Shown here piece by piece: positions 8,857 to 16,832 of a stretch of DNA of 64,000 bases; the first letter of the stretch is position 1; each line of letters opens with the position of its first letter. The position numbers and the translations under genes were made by a program. Origin of the DNA: an uncultured Ectothiorhodospiraceae bacterium (GTDB lineage: Bacteria > Pseudomonadota > Gammaproteobacteria > UBA9214); contig CAMYMI010000004.1 in NCBI GenBank assembly GCA_947259415.1, positions 62,001 to 126,000 of the forward strand, read 5' to 3'. Under the pieces are notes generated by a model. That model was not told the DNA's origin. It saw nothing but the letters and a program-made list of their open reading frames with translations, and ran no database searches.

Positions 8857-9861
8857 ATGACAGGGACACCGATTACCGTCCTTGGAGCTGGCTCCTGGGG
8901 CACCGCGCTGGCCATCCGCCTCGCCGTTAATAACAACAGCACCTGCCTGTGGGGCCACGAGCCCGAGGCCATGGCCACACTCGAGCGGGAGCGCCAGAAC
9001 CGCCAGTTCCTGCCGGGCATCGGCTTTCCCGAACAGCTGTCGATCCAGGCCGAGCTGACCCAGGCCATCCACCAGGGCCGTGACCTGCTCATTGCCGTGC
9101 CCAGCCACGCCATGCGCGAGGTCCTGACCCGGGCCGCGCCCGCACTGGAGAGCGACAGCCGCATTGCCTGGGCTACCAAGGGTCTGGAAAGTCGCAGCGG
9201 CAAGTTCATGCATCAGGTCCTGGAAGAGGTACTGGGTACACGCTATCCGGCGGCCGTGCTGTCGGGGCCGACCTTTGCACAGGAAGTCGCTACCGGGCTG
9301 CCCACCGCCCTGACGGTCGCCTCGACCAATCCTCCGTTCGCCAACGACCTTGCCAACCGGTTGCACGGCGAAACCATGCGCGTCTATACCAGTGACGACA
9401 TCATCGGCGTGCAGCTCGGCGGCACTGTCAAGAATGTGCTGGCCATCGCAGCCGGCATCAGCGACGGTCTGAACCTCGGTGCCAACAGCCGTGCCGCCCT
9501 TATCACCCGCGGGCTGGCCGAAATCATCCGCCTGGGCGATGCCCTGGGGGCACGACGTGAAACCCTGATGGGGCTTGCCGGTGTGGGTGACCTGATACTC
9601 ACCTGCACTGACGACCAGTCACGCAACAGGCGCCTGGGCCTGGCACTCGGCCGCGGTACACCCGTGGAAATCGCCGTCCGGGAAATCGGTCAGGTCGTCG
9701 AGGGCTTCAATACCGCACGCGAGGTCGTGCAGCTGGCTACCCGCTACAAGGTGGACATGCCGATCTCGGAACAGGTTTTCCGGGTACTGCATGAAGGCCT
9801 GCCCCCCGGCGAGGCCGTTCACAATCTGCTGACCCGGGAGATCAAGGCGGAGTCCCATTAG
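8857..9861 (+). CDS. gpsA: Glycerol-3-phosphate dehydrogenase [NAD(P)+]
   Basis: A cytosolic enzyme reducing dihydroxyacetone phosphate to sn-glycerol-3-phosphate for phospholipid synthesis. The 334-residue product has the Rossmann motif GAGSWGTALAI at residues 7-17, the substrate motif GPTFAQEVATGLPTAL and the catalytic-lysine region GTVKNVLAIAAGI. Its TAG stop is created at the exact edge of the inverted-repeat element 9861-10164: the TA belongs to the element's flanking dinucleotide and the G to the element. The natural C terminus may therefore have been slightly changed by the insertion. Confidence 0.97.
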   Translation: MTGTPITVLGAGSWGTALAIRLAVNNNSTCLWGHEPEAMATLERERQNRQFLPGIGFPEQLSIQAELTQAIHQGRDLLIAVPSHAMREVLTRAAPALESDSRIAWATKGLESRSGKFMHQVLEEVLGTRYPAAVLSGPTFAQEVATGLPTALTVASTNPPFANDLANRLHGETMRVYTSDDIIGVQLGGTVKNVLAIAAGISDGLNLGANSRAALITRGLAEIIRLGDALGARRETLMGLAGVGDLILTCTDDQSRNRRLGLALGRGTPVEIAVREIGQVVEGFNTAREVVQLATRYKVDMPISEQVFRVLHEGLPPGEAVHNLLTREIKAESH

Positions 9862-10166
9862 CCCGCATTTCTCACCGGGATCCGGGGTGCTGGCGCACGA
9901 CTGCAAGGATGATGTACATGGAAGTACCAGTGTCACGAGAGTGCAGGAAGCCCGAAGTGACTGCAGGAGGTAGAGCAATGCATGGATCTATTGCCGAGGG
10001 ATCGTGCATCCGGACGCCGCGCTGGAAATCCGGTGCGCGCACGAGAACCAGCCAGGGCCGTGATAGGCAACGCCAGAAACATTCCGTCTTGTTCCTGATC
10101 TGCACTCTGTCTGACACTTCAGTGCCTTATGTGGCTCTACCGACGCCCGGTGAAAAATGCGGGCTA
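9859..10166. mobile_element. MITE-like element with near-perfect terminal inverted repeats and flanking TA
   Basis: Bases 9859-9879 and the reverse complement of 10146-10166 match at 20 of 21 positions; each reads TAGCCCGCATTT, then CT or TT, then CACCGGG. If the outer TA is a duplicated target, the element proper is 304 bp (9861-10164) beginning and ending GCCCGC/GCGGGC. A TA duplication is typical of IS630/Tc1-mariner-type transposition, so a non-autonomous derivative of such an element is possible. The interior carries no credible gene; the small open frames lack ribosome sites and family resemblance. It does hold an imperfect hairpin (atgcatggatc, 9978-9988, pairing with gatcgtgcat, 10000-10009). 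It fills the whole gap between gpsA and trmL and supplies the last base of both stop codons. Confidence 0.72.
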
Positions 10167-10619
10167 GGCGAAGCCCTGTTGTCGCCAGGCCTCGTAGACA
10201 ATCACCGCCACGCTGTTCGAAAGGTTCAGGCTGCGGCTGGTATCACGCATCGGAACCCGCAGCACCGCGTCCAGTCCAACCTCCTGCAACAGGCTATCCG
10301 GCAGGCCACGGGTCTCCGGCCCGAACAGAAAGGCATCGCCCGGTAGGTAGTCGGCCTTGTCGTATCGACACCGACCATGGGTCGACACCGGCCACAGGCG
10401 CGCCGGTTTCACCCGAGCCCGGAAGTCCGCCAGGGAGTCATGTTCGGTCAGCGTCGCCCACTCGTGATAGTCCAGGCCCGCGCGGCGCAGCTTACGGTCA
10501 TCCAGTTCGAAACCCAGCGGCCTGATCAGGTGCAGTGCGCTGCCTGTATTGGCGCAAAGGCGTATGATATTGCCGGTATTGGGCGGAATCTCGGGCTGAT
10601 ACAAAACGACATGAAACAT
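10164..10619 (-). CDS. trmL: tRNA (cytidine/uridine-2'-O-)-methyltransferase TrmL
   Basis: A SPOUT-class knotted methyltransferase that modifies the ribose of the wobble base (position 34) in tRNA-Leu isoacceptors. The 151-residue protein has the family motifs YQPEIPPNTGNIIRLCANTG, FGPETRGLP and the C-terminal knot SLNLSNSVAVIVYEAWRQ. It ends about six residues earlier than the 157-residue E. coli protein, and its TAG stop is formed at the boundary of the inverted-repeat element, which fits mild truncation by the insertion without loss of the knot. It is divergent from the dihydroorotate dehydrogenase gene, with only 26 bases between. Confidence 0.95.
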   Translation of the reverse strand: MFHVVLYQPEIPPNTGNIIRLCANTGSALHLIRPLGFELDDRKLRRAGLDYHEWATLTEHDSLADFRARVKPARLWPVSTHGRCRYDKADYLPGDAFLFGPETRGLPDSLLQEVGLDAVLRVPMRDTSRSLNLSNSVAVIVYEAWRQQGFA

Positions 10620-10645
10620 CTGCCAACCTGTAAGGCTATGGAGTT

Positions 10646-11626
10646 ATGACGGAACTCTCTGAAACGGACCGCCATCAGCTCGCCATTGATTTTTGCGGGC
10701 TGCCACTGGCCACACCGCTGGTGCTGTTGTCAGGCTGTGTCGGTTTCGGCGAAGAATACACACGCGTGTCCGGCTTTTCCAACCGGGACGTTGGCGCCGT
10801 GTGCCTGAAAGGTACCACGCTGGAATCGCGCCTGGGCAACCCGCCGCACAGGGTTGCCGAAACCCCGATGGGTATGCTCAACGCCATCGGCCTGCAGAAC
10901 CCCGGCGTTACGCACGTGGTGAATGAAATTCTGCCGACGCTGGATTTCAACGAGACCCGATTCATCGCCAACGTGTCCGGCTCAACGCTGGAGGAATACG
11001 CGGAGGTCACACGCCGTTTCGATGACTCGCCGATTGACGCCATCGAGATCAACATCTCATGCCCGAACGTGAAGGAAGGCGGCGTGGCCTTTGGCAACGA
11101 TCCGGACATGTCGGCACGCGTCGTGGAGGCCTGCCGTGCCGTAACCGACAAGCCCCTGATCACCAAGCTGTCACCCAACCAGACTGATATCGCTGACAAT
11201 GCACGTCGCTGCCTCGAGGCTGGCAGTGACGGTTTTGCCGTGATCAACACCCTGATGGGTATGACCATCGATATCAACACGCGCGCGCCGGTCATCGGCA
11301 ACAACCAGGGCGGACTGTCCGGGCCTGCAATCAAGCCCGTGGCCCTGCTCAAGGTGCAGCAGGTCTACCAGGTCTGCAAGCCGCACAATATCCCCATCAT
11401 CGGCCAGGGCGGAGTGACCACGGCACAGGACGCCATCGAGTTCCTGATTGCCGGGGCCACGGCCGTCGGAATCGGGACCGCGCTGTTCTATGACCCGCTG
11501 ATCTGCAACAAGATCAACCGGGGTTTGCTCGACTACCTGCAACAGCACGAACTGGACAGCATCCCGTCACTCACCGGCAGCCTGGTACTCAACGACCACA
11601 GCGCTGCTCCCTGCTACGGCAGCTGA
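10646..11626 (+). CDS. pyrD: Dihydroorotate dehydrogenase, class 1 (1B-like) catalytic subunit
   Basis: The enzyme of pyrimidine synthesis oxidising dihydroorotate to orotate. The 326-residue beta/alpha barrel has the FMN/substrate motifs of class 1 enzymes: MGMLNAIGLQNPGV, NISCPNVKEGG with Cys139 as the catalytic base (class 2 enzymes use Ser), and GQGGVTTAQDAIEFLIAGA. The N terminus lacks the membrane-binding helices of the class 2 enzyme that most gammaproteobacteria carry. Class 1B enzymes normally pair with the iron-sulfur flavoprotein PyrK; no pyrK is next to it here. Being class 1 is clear; 1B rather than 1A rests on the LNAIGLQNPGV-type motif and is less sure. Confidence 0.88.
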   Translation: MTELSETDRHQLAIDFCGLPLATPLVLLSGCVGFGEEYTRVSGFSNRDVGAVCLKGTTLESRLGNPPHRVAETPMGMLNAIGLQNPGVTHVVNEILPTLDFNETRFIANVSGSTLEEYAEVTRRFDDSPIDAIEINISCPNVKEGGVAFGNDPDMSARVVEACRAVTDKPLITKLSPNQTDIADNARRCLEAGSDGFAVINTLMGMTIDINTRAPVIGNNQGGLSGPAIKPVALLKVQQVYQVCKPHNIPIIGQGGVTTAQDAIEFLIAGATAVGIGTALFYDPLICNKINRGLLDYLQQHELDSIPSLTGSLVLNDHSAAPCYGS

Positions 11627-11630
11627 GTAA

Positions 11631-11671
11631 CAACCGGCCCGTGTGCCTGCCCTGTTCAGGCGGGCCCGTTG
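11631..11671. terminator. Large hairpin between convergent pyrD and ntrC
   Basis: CAACCGGCCCG (11631-11641) pairs with CGGGCCCGTTG (11661-11671) with one mismatch, and inside it GCCTG (11645-11649) pairs with CAGGC (11657-11661). It sits between two convergent genes and covers the ntrC stop codon. There is no T-run on either strand, so it is not a classical intrinsic terminator; it may stabilise mRNA 3' ends. Confidence 0.45.
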
Positions 11672-13068
11672 AGGTCGAGTTCCTTGAGCTTGCGTGTCAG
11701 CGTGTTGCGGCCCCATCCCAGCAGGCGTGCCGCTTCCTGGCGCCGCCCTCCGGTGTGTTGTAACGCTGTTTCGATCATGATGCGTTCGAATGCCGGCAGC
11801 GCCTCCTTGAGCAGCTGCTTGTGATTGTCGGCAAGTTGCTCACGAACCCACTGGCGCAGCAACTGTTGCCAGTCAGCATCTGTCATAGTGACAGTGCCGG
11901 TTTCGCTCAGCATTTCATCGGGTAAATCCTCGACCCGGATCTCCTGCGCCGGCGCCATAACCGTCAGCCAGCGACACAGGTTTTCCAGCTGGCGCACATT
12001 GCCGGGCCAGTCCAGTGACATCAGGGTTTTTTCCACCTCCGGACGTAGCAGCTTCGGCTCGACCGCGAGCTCCCGCGCGGCCCGTCCAAGGTAATGTCGC
12101 ATCAGCAGCGGGATATCCTCGCGGCGCTTGCGCAGCGGGGGTATATGTATGCGAATAACATTGAGTCGGTGAAACAGATCCTCGCGGAAATCGCCGTCTT
12201 TGACACGCTGCTCGATGTCCTGGTGGGTCGCGGCGATAATACGCACATCGACCTGTTTTGGTGTGTGTGCACCAACCGGATAGAATTCGCCGTCGGCGAG
12301 TACCCGCAGCAGGCGGGTCTGGAGATCTGCGGGCATGTCGCCGATCTCATCAAGCATCAGGGTACCGCCATTGGCCTGTTCGAAACGGCCGGTTCGCCGG
12401 CTTTGCGCGCCGGTAAACGCACCGCGCTCGTGCCCGAACAATTCCGATTCCAGCAGGTCGCGCGGGATGGCCGCCATATTCAGCGCAACAAACGGCTTGT
12501 CGGCACGTTCACTGTGCCGGTGCAATGCCAGGGCAACAAGTTCTTTACCGGTACCGGATTCGCCGTTGATCAATACTGTTGCATTGGAGTGCGACAACCG
12601 TCCAATGGCGCGAAATACCTCCTGCATGGCCGGCGCCTTGCCGATGATCTCTGGAGTTTCCTGATCAGTCTGCTTTGCAACCTTGACCTCTTGCTGTTCA
12701 CGCAGTTCCAGAGCCCGGCGCGCAAGGGTAATCGCCTCGTCCACATCAAAGGGTTTCGGCAGGTACTCGAAGGCGCCACCCTTGTAGGCGGATACCGCAC
12801 TGTCGAGATCTGAATGCGCCGTCATGATGATGACCGGCAATTCCGGGTAAAGCCCGTTTATCCTTTCGAGCAGTTCCAGCCCGTCCATTCCCGGCATGCG
12901 AATATCCGAAATGATCACCGCGGGTTCTTCATGCTGCAATGCTTCGAGTGCACTTCCGGCATTCTCGAAACTCTCCATCGACAGGCTGGCTTTCTGCAGC
13001 GCCTTTTCGAGCACCCAGCGTATGGATTTGTCATCGTCAATGATCCAGATTTTCTGGCTATGGCTCAT
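11656..13068 (-). CDS. ntrC: Nitrogen regulation response regulator NtrC
   Basis: A sigma54-dependent activator. From the ATG at 13068 (470 aa): a receiver domain with Asp55 in VIISDIRMPGMDG as the phosphorylation site, an AAA+ domain with Walker A GESGTGKE and the sigma54-contacting loop ERGAFTGAQ, and a C-terminal Fis-type helix-turn-helix ending in the last 45 residues (EAARLLGWGRNTLTRKLKEL). The frame is open 60 bases further upstream, but 13068 overlaps the ntrB stop by one base (TAATG), the usual coupled arrangement. Its probable sites are seen upstream of ntrB and glnA in this window. Confidence 0.96.
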   Translation of the reverse strand: MSHSQKIWIIDDDKSIRWVLEKALQKASLSMESFENAGSALEALQHEEPAVIISDIRMPGMDGLELLERINGLYPELPVIIMTAHSDLDSAVSAYKGGAFEYLPKPFDVDEAITLARRALELREQQEVKVAKQTDQETPEIIGKAPAMQEVFRAIGRLSHSNATVLINGESGTGKELVALALHRHSERADKPFVALNMAAIPRDLLESELFGHERGAFTGAQSRRTGRFEQANGGTLMLDEIGDMPADLQTRLLRVLADGEFYPVGAHTPKQVDVRIIAATHQDIEQRVKDGDFREDLFHRLNVIRIHIPPLRKRREDIPLLMRHYLGRAARELAVEPKLLRPEVEKTLMSLDWPGNVRQLENLCRWLTVMAPAQEIRVEDLPDEMLSETGTVTMTDADWQQLLRQWVREQLADNHKQLLKEALPAFERIMIETALQHTGGRRQEAARLLGWGRNTLTRKLKELDLNGPA

Positions 13069-14141
13069 TACTTGCTGTCCAGTGGTAGTAAAATTGTAAA
13101 CACGGTTTCGCCTGGCTTGCTGCTGCATTCAATCAGTCCCTGGTGGCGGCTGATCAGTGACTGGGCAATGGAGAGTCCCAGACCGGTACCCTCATTACGG
13201 GTGGTGATCAGCGGATAAAAGATCTTCTCGCGCATTTCCTTGTCGATACCGGGACCGTTATCGATGACCTGGATACAGGCCACCAGGCGGTGCAGGCGAT
13301 TACCAATATTGAACTGACGCTTCACCCGGGTCCGCAAAATGATGTCGCCTGCACCATCGAGTACCTGTGCGGCATTGCGAACGATATTGAGCAAGGCCTG
13401 CAACATCAGATCCGGATCCGCCTGCAACTCCGGCAGACTGGGGTCGTAGTCCTGGTGAATCGTCAACCTGTCGTCTCCTTCGACGCGCACCAGATCACGC
13501 ACCCGTTCCAGAATATGGTGGATATTCGAGCTCTGCATCCTGGGGATATCATTGGGACCCAGCATCCGGTCCATCAGGTTCTGCAGGCGGTCCGCCTCGC
13601 CGATGATGATCTGTGTGTATTCCTTGAGGGCGGGATCGGTAATTTCCCGTTCCAGCAACTGGGCAGCGCCGCGCAGGCCACCCAGCGGGTTCTTGATTTC
13701 ATGGGCCAGGCCGCGCAACAGCGCATGGGTGGCCTCCTGCTGCGTGATCAGCTGCTCCTCTTGCTCGATGCGCAGGTGATGATCGACCTTCCGCAGTTCC
13801 AGCATCACGCCGTTTCTCTGGTCCGGCAGGGTGATCGGCGAACGGGTACAGTTGACGATCACGCTGCGCAGATCGGGCAATTCCAGCCGGCAATTGCGCT
13901 GGTTGATGACATAACCGCTTTCGATTGTACTGCTCAGATGTTCGGTCACCGTATCGGCGTTCTTGATGAGCTCCCGGATCGACTTACCGCATGCGTGGCC
14001 GGCGCTGGTGGCCAACAGCACCTCACCCGCCGGGTTGAGATATTGCAGCAGGAGGTGGTCATCGAAAACCAGTAGCGCGGTACTCAGGTTATCCAGTAAC
14101 CGTTCGGAGCGGATTTCCGGTAATTGCATAGCACCAGCCAT
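13068..14141 (-). CDS. ntrB: Nitrogen regulation sensor kinase NtrB
   Basis: A cytosolic histidine kinase/phosphatase that controls NtrC in response to PII. From the ATG at 14141 (357 aa; GGAG upstream) it has an N-terminal PAS domain (about 15-115), the phosphoacceptor box GLAHEIKNPLGGLRGAAQLL and a HATPase_c domain with NIVRNAAQ (N box), DNGPGI (G1) and GTGLGLSIAQSL (G2). A longer frame from 14210 has no ribosome site and a non-conserved extension. It has no membrane segment, as expected for NtrB. The NtrC-like palindrome at 14283-14299 lies 142 bases upstream of the start. Confidence 0.95.
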   Translation of the reverse strand: MAGAMQLPEIRSERLLDNLSTALLVFDDHLLLQYLNPAGEVLLATSAGHACGKSIRELIKNADTVTEHLSSTIESGYVINQRNCRLELPDLRSVIVNCTRSPITLPDQRNGVMLELRKVDHHLRIEQEEQLITQQEATHALLRGLAHEIKNPLGGLRGAAQLLEREITDPALKEYTQIIIGEADRLQNLMDRMLGPNDIPRMQSSNIHHILERVRDLVRVEGDDRLTIHQDYDPSLPELQADPDLMLQALLNIVRNAAQVLDGAGDIILRTRVKRQFNIGNRLHRLVACIQVIDNGPGIDKEMREKIFYPLITTRNEGTGLGLSIAQSLISRHQGLIECSSKPGETVFTILLPLDSK

Positions 14142-14282
14142 ATGCGCTCCATTGCAAGAACCGAACCACAACTCCACTGCCTGGACACGCCGGGGAAACA
14201 AACACAACATATTGATTAAACAGTCAGATACAGCTCAATGGACGATCCGCTCCAGCGGACTTGGGAATATATAGAGACATTA

Positions 14283-14299
14283 TGCACCAGAATGGTGCA
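14283..14299. promoter_or_regulatory. NtrC-binding palindrome upstream of ntrB
   Basis: TGCACCAGAATGGTGCA is a perfect 6-5-6 palindrome matching the NtrC consensus (TGCACC-N5-GGTGCA). It lies between the DUF4124 gene and ntrBC, in the ntrBC upstream region. In enterics a comparable site at glnLp allows NtrC to repress its own operon, so autoregulation is the simple reading. The AT-rich sequence just downstream (minus strand) could hold a sigma70 promoter, but no clear pair of hexamers is seen. Confidence 0.75.
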
Positions 14300-14313
14300 G
14301 GAGTCACGCAGGG

Positions 14314-14862
14314 TCAGGGGTTTTTGGCAGGCGCCTGGCGGCCGGGAAAATTAATCGACTCCCGGTGCAGGTGAACGATGACCGTATCGGTACTGATGAT
14401 TGCGTTGCCCTGGGCATCGACCACGCTGGCGGACAGGTGATGGGATCCCCGGTCCAGGTTAGTGAAACCGATGCTGGTCGAGGTAACCGGCGTACCTTGG
14501 GGCGCATCATCCAGGTAATACTGGATCCTGTGTCCCAGACGGGTCTTCAACGCGGGCTGCAAAGAGATTGTGGCGCTCAGGGCGCCGAGATTATTACGCA
14601 CCGTGGCATCATTCTCCGGCGCTGTGAACACCATACTCTGATACAGGCTCTGGACCGCTGGTTTCTGCCCGACGCCACTGGTCCGGCTAGGTGTTCGTAC
14701 CGGTGGTGCCGAATAGGTCGGCAACTCCGGCAGCTGCACCTGTTCCGCTCCCGGGCTTGGCTGATCTGAAAAGATCACCTCGCCATCGGCGTTGGTGGAC
14801 TTGTAAACCTCGGCCTGCACCAGGCCCGCCCACAGCAGCAGTAACACGGGAAAATATCTCAT
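14314..14862 (-). CDS. DUF4124-domain periplasmic protein
   Basis: A 182-residue protein with a signal peptide (MRYFPVLLLLWAGLVQA) followed by VYKSTNADGEVIFSDQPSPGA, the DUF4124 signature of short exported proteins often found between glnA and ntrB in gammaproteobacteria. A proline- and threonine-rich linker (about 55-75) leads to a C-terminal Ig-like beta domain (about 80-170) that may be a fibronectin-like fold. Function is not known. glnA upstream ends in a strong terminator, so this gene probably has its own weak promoter or depends on read-through. Confidence 0.8.
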   Translation of the reverse strand: MRYFPVLLLLWAGLVQAEVYKSTNADGEVIFSDQPSPGAEQVQLPELPTYSAPPVRTPSRTSGVGQKPAVQSLYQSMVFTAPENDATVRNNLGALSATISLQPALKTRLGHRIQYYLDDAPQGTPVTSTSIGFTNLDRGSHHLSASVVDAQGNAIISTDTVIVHLHRESINFPGRQAPAKNP

Positions 14863-14986
14863 AAAAACACCATAAACCCGTCATTACAGCAATGCAATAC
14901 AGCTTATCCGTGTTTTAACGTCTTCGATCGGTTTCAAGTCCTTGAATTCAAACATTACTTGCCCGGCTGGTAACGGAATACAGGAT

Positions 14987-15133
14987 TATTCACCGCAAAG
15001 GACGCAAAGAAATAAAATAATCTTTTATAACGAAAGAACTCATAGTTAAAAACATGATGAATAACAATACGTTAGTCGTTCCCCGGAGCGGGGTTTTTGA
15101 CAATAATGTTAACTTTGCGTCTTTGCGGTTAAC
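14987..15133. repeat. CGCAAAG-type intergenic inverted-repeat element, copy A
   Basis: The left arm CACCGCAAAGGACGCAAAG (about 14991-15009) is matched by the right arm AACTTTGCGTCTTTGCGGTT (15111-15130) in inverse orientation. The core contains TGATGAATAACAATACGTTAG and, near the right end, ACAATAATGTT. Both core pieces recur in diverged form in copies B and C. No coding potential. Confidence 0.7.
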
Positions 15134-15150
15134 TATTTGTTTCGGCCCAC

Positions 15151-15178
15151 AAAAAAAAGCGCCCCGAAGGGCGCTTTT
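15151..15178 (-). terminator. Intrinsic terminator of glnA
   Basis: Read on the minus strand: a 9-bp stem AAAGCGCCC / GGGCGCTTT (15156-15164 with 15169-15177) with a TTCG loop, extended by a run of eight T. It starts about 22 bases after the glnA stop. The UUCG tetraloop and T-run make this the clearest intrinsic terminator in the window. Confidence 0.92.
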
Positions 15179-15199
15179 CATCAGGCAGATACCGACGTC

Positions 15200-16609
15200 T
15201 TACAGGCTGTAGTACATGTCGAACTCGACCGGGTGGGTGGTCATGCGCAGGCGCGTGACTTCTTCCATCTTCAGGTCGATGTAACCGTCGATCATATCGT
15301 CGGTAAACACGCCACCGGCAGTCAGGAACTTGCGGTCCTCATCCAGTGCCTCCAGTGCCTGGTCCAGCGAACTGCAGACCGTGTCGATCTTTGCCTCCTC
15401 TTCCGGCGGCAAGTCGTAGAGGTCCTTGTCCATGGCGCTGCCCGGATCGATCTTGTTCTTGATACCGTCAAGGCCGGCCATCAGCATGGCCGAGAAGCAC
15501 AGATAGGGGTTGCCACTGGAATCCGGGAAACGCACCTCGATACGACGCCCCTTGGGATTCGATTCGAACGGGATACGCACGGACGCCGAGCGGTTGCGAG
15601 CCGAGTAGGCCAGCATCACCGGCGCCTCGAAGCCCGGCACCAGGCGCTTGTAGCTGTTGGTGCTGGCGTTGGTGAAGGCGTTCAGGGCACGGGCGTGCTT
15701 GAAGATACCGCCAATGTAGTACAGCGCCTGCTGTGACAGGCCACCGTACTTGTTGCCGGTAAAGATATTCTTGCCGGCCTTGGCCAGTGACTGGTGGACA
15801 TGCATACCGCTGCCGTTATCTCCCACCAGCGGCTTGGGCATGAAGGTGGCGGTCTTGCCGTAACCGTGGGCCACATTCAACACCACATATTTCAGGATCT
15901 GGTTCTCGTCGGCACGGCGTACCAGGGTCTGGAAGCGGGTACCGATTTCACACTGCCCGGCCGTGGCCACCTCGTGATGGTGGACCTCGACGGACACGCC
16001 CATCTCTTCCAGTGCCAGGCACATGGCGCTGCGCAGGTCGTGCAGCGAATCCACCGGCGGCACCGGGAAGTAGCCGCCCTTGACGGTGGGACGGTGCCCG
16101 ATGTTGCCGTCCTCGTAGACCCGCTCGGAGTTCCAGTGGGCCTCCTCGGAATCGACCTTGCAGAACGAGCCGCTCATGTCCGCACCCCAGCGTGCTTCCT
16201 CGAGCACGAAGAACTCCGGCTCCGGACCGAAGTAGGCGGTATCGGCGATCTTGGTTGACTTCAGATAGGCCTCGGCACGCTTGGCAATGGAACGCGGGTC
16301 GCGTTCGTAACCCTTCATGGTGGTCGGCTCGAGGATGTCGCAGCGCAGGTTCAGGGTCGGCTCATCACTGAACAGGTCCATGACCGCGGTCGACGTATCC
16401 GGCATCAGCACCATGTCGGATTCGTTGATGCCCTTCCAGCCGGCGATACTGGAGCCGTCGAACATCTTGCCTTCCTTGAAAAACTCGGCCTTGATGATAC
16501 CGGCGGGGATGGAAACGTGTTGTTCCTTGCCGATGGTATCGGTAAAACGCAGGTCGACGTACTTGACCCCGTTATCTTTGATCATTTTCAGTACATTGGT
16601 TGCAGACAT
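15200..16609 (-). CDS. glnA: Glutamine synthetase type I
   Basis: Dodecameric enzyme making glutamine from glutamate, ammonia and ATP. The 469-residue product has [17 protein letters not shown], the metal-site segments, [12 protein letters not shown]-type ATP/glutamate motif and [19 protein letters not shown]. The adenylylation tyrosine is present in [11 protein letters not shown] near residue 400, so control by GlnE adenylylation is expected. It has a sigma54 promoter 92 bases upstream and an NtrC palindrome about 85 bp further up, so transcription should rise under nitrogen limitation. It is separated from ntrBC by the DUF4124 gene and a strong terminator. Confidence 0.98.
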   Translation of the reverse strand: MSATNVLKMIKDNGVKYVDLRFTDTIGKEQHVSIPAGIIKAEFFKEGKMFDGSSIAGWKGINESDMVLMPDTSTAVMDLFSDEPTLNLRCDILEPTTMKGYERDPRSIAKRAEAYLKSTKIADTAYFGPEPEFFVLEEARWGADMSGSFCKVDSEEAHWNSERVYEDGNIGHRPTVKGGYFPVPPVDSLHDLRSAMCLALEEMGVSVEVHHHEVATAGQCEIGTRFQTLVRRADENQILKYVVLNVAHGYGKTATFMPKPLVGDNGSGMHVHQSLAKAGKNIFTGNKYGGLSQQALYYIGGIFKHARALNAFTNASTNSYKRLVPGFEAPVMLAYSARNRSASVRIPFESNPKGRRIEVRFPDSSGNPYLCFSAMLMAGLDGIKNKIDPGSAMDKDLYDLPPEEEAKIDTVCSSLDQALEALDEDRKFLTAGGVFTDDMIDGYIDLKMEEVTRLRMTTHPVEFDMYYSL

Positions 16610-16700
16610 TACAGCTCCTCCGATTCAGCTACGTCATTTCACGCCACTGTCAACATGACAACGGTCATTTCATAAAAGTCTGGGTACATTGGTTCTCAGC

Positions 16701-16718
16701 AAAGCAGGAATTATGCCA
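16701..16718 (-). promoter_or_regulatory. Sigma54 (-24/-12) promoter of glnA
   Basis: On the minus strand TGGCATAATTCCTGCT has the invariant GG and GC exactly 10 bp apart, the defining spacing for sigma54 (consensus TGGCAC-N5-TTGC). Transcription would start near 16692, leaving a leader of about 83 bases before glnA. The NtrC palindrome at 16782-16798 lies roughly 100 bp upstream of this start, the expected activator distance. Confidence 0.85.
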
Positions 16719-16781
16719 CGGCACCCTTCCCAGGCAACCCGTCTTTTTTCACAGAGTTAGGTCCGCACACCGAAACCGGAC

Positions 16782-16798
16782 TGCACCGTAATAGTGCA
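16782..16798. promoter_or_regulatory. NtrC-binding palindrome (enhancer) upstream of glnA
   Basis: TGCACCGTAATAGTGCA matches the NtrC operator (TGCACC-N5-GGTGCA) with one change in the right arm. Its centre is about 85 bp upstream of the -12 element of the glnA sigma54 promoter, typical for an NtrC enhancer. Only one strong site is seen; a second, GC-rich palindrome at 16812-16832 has the same geometry but poor consensus. Confidence 0.82.
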
Positions 16799-16811
16799 CT
16801 GGATGTTATCA

Positions 16812-16832
16812 AATGCCCCATAATGGGGCATT
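16812..16832. repeat. Palindrome AATGCCCCATAATGGGGCATT at the end of the cation efflux gene
   Basis: A 9-bp perfect stem (arms 16812-16820 and 16824-16832) touching the TAA stop of the cation efflux gene. On the minus strand it is followed by ATTTGAT rather than a T-run, so it is at best a weak terminator; a second NtrC half-match is the alternative. Confidence 0.45.

Larger units (their letters stand above)
14863..15199. other. Intergenic region between glnA and the DUF4124 gene
   Basis: About 340 bases with no gene. It holds the glnA terminator at 15151-15178 and one copy of the CGCAAAG inverted-repeat element (14987-15133). Within the element a 5-bp GC stem (15081-15093, CCCCG/CGGGG) followed by five T reads as a weak terminator on the plus strand. 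Confidence 0.6.

Noticed and set aside
9872-10117. 81-codon open frame inside the inverted-repeat element
   Set aside because: No ribosome site or family. The element is better explained as a non-coding MITE-like sequence, and frames of this size are expected by chance at this GC.
13290-14075. 261-codon open frame antisense to ntrB
   Set aside because: Same reason: antisense to a well-supported gene, repetitive composition, no family resemblance.
16812-16832. Second NtrC enhancer at the GC-rich palindrome
   Set aside because: Geometry is right but the arms read TGCCCC/GGGGCA instead of TGCACC/GGTGCA, and it abuts a stop codon, so a 3' end structure is at least as likely. Kept only as a palindrome.
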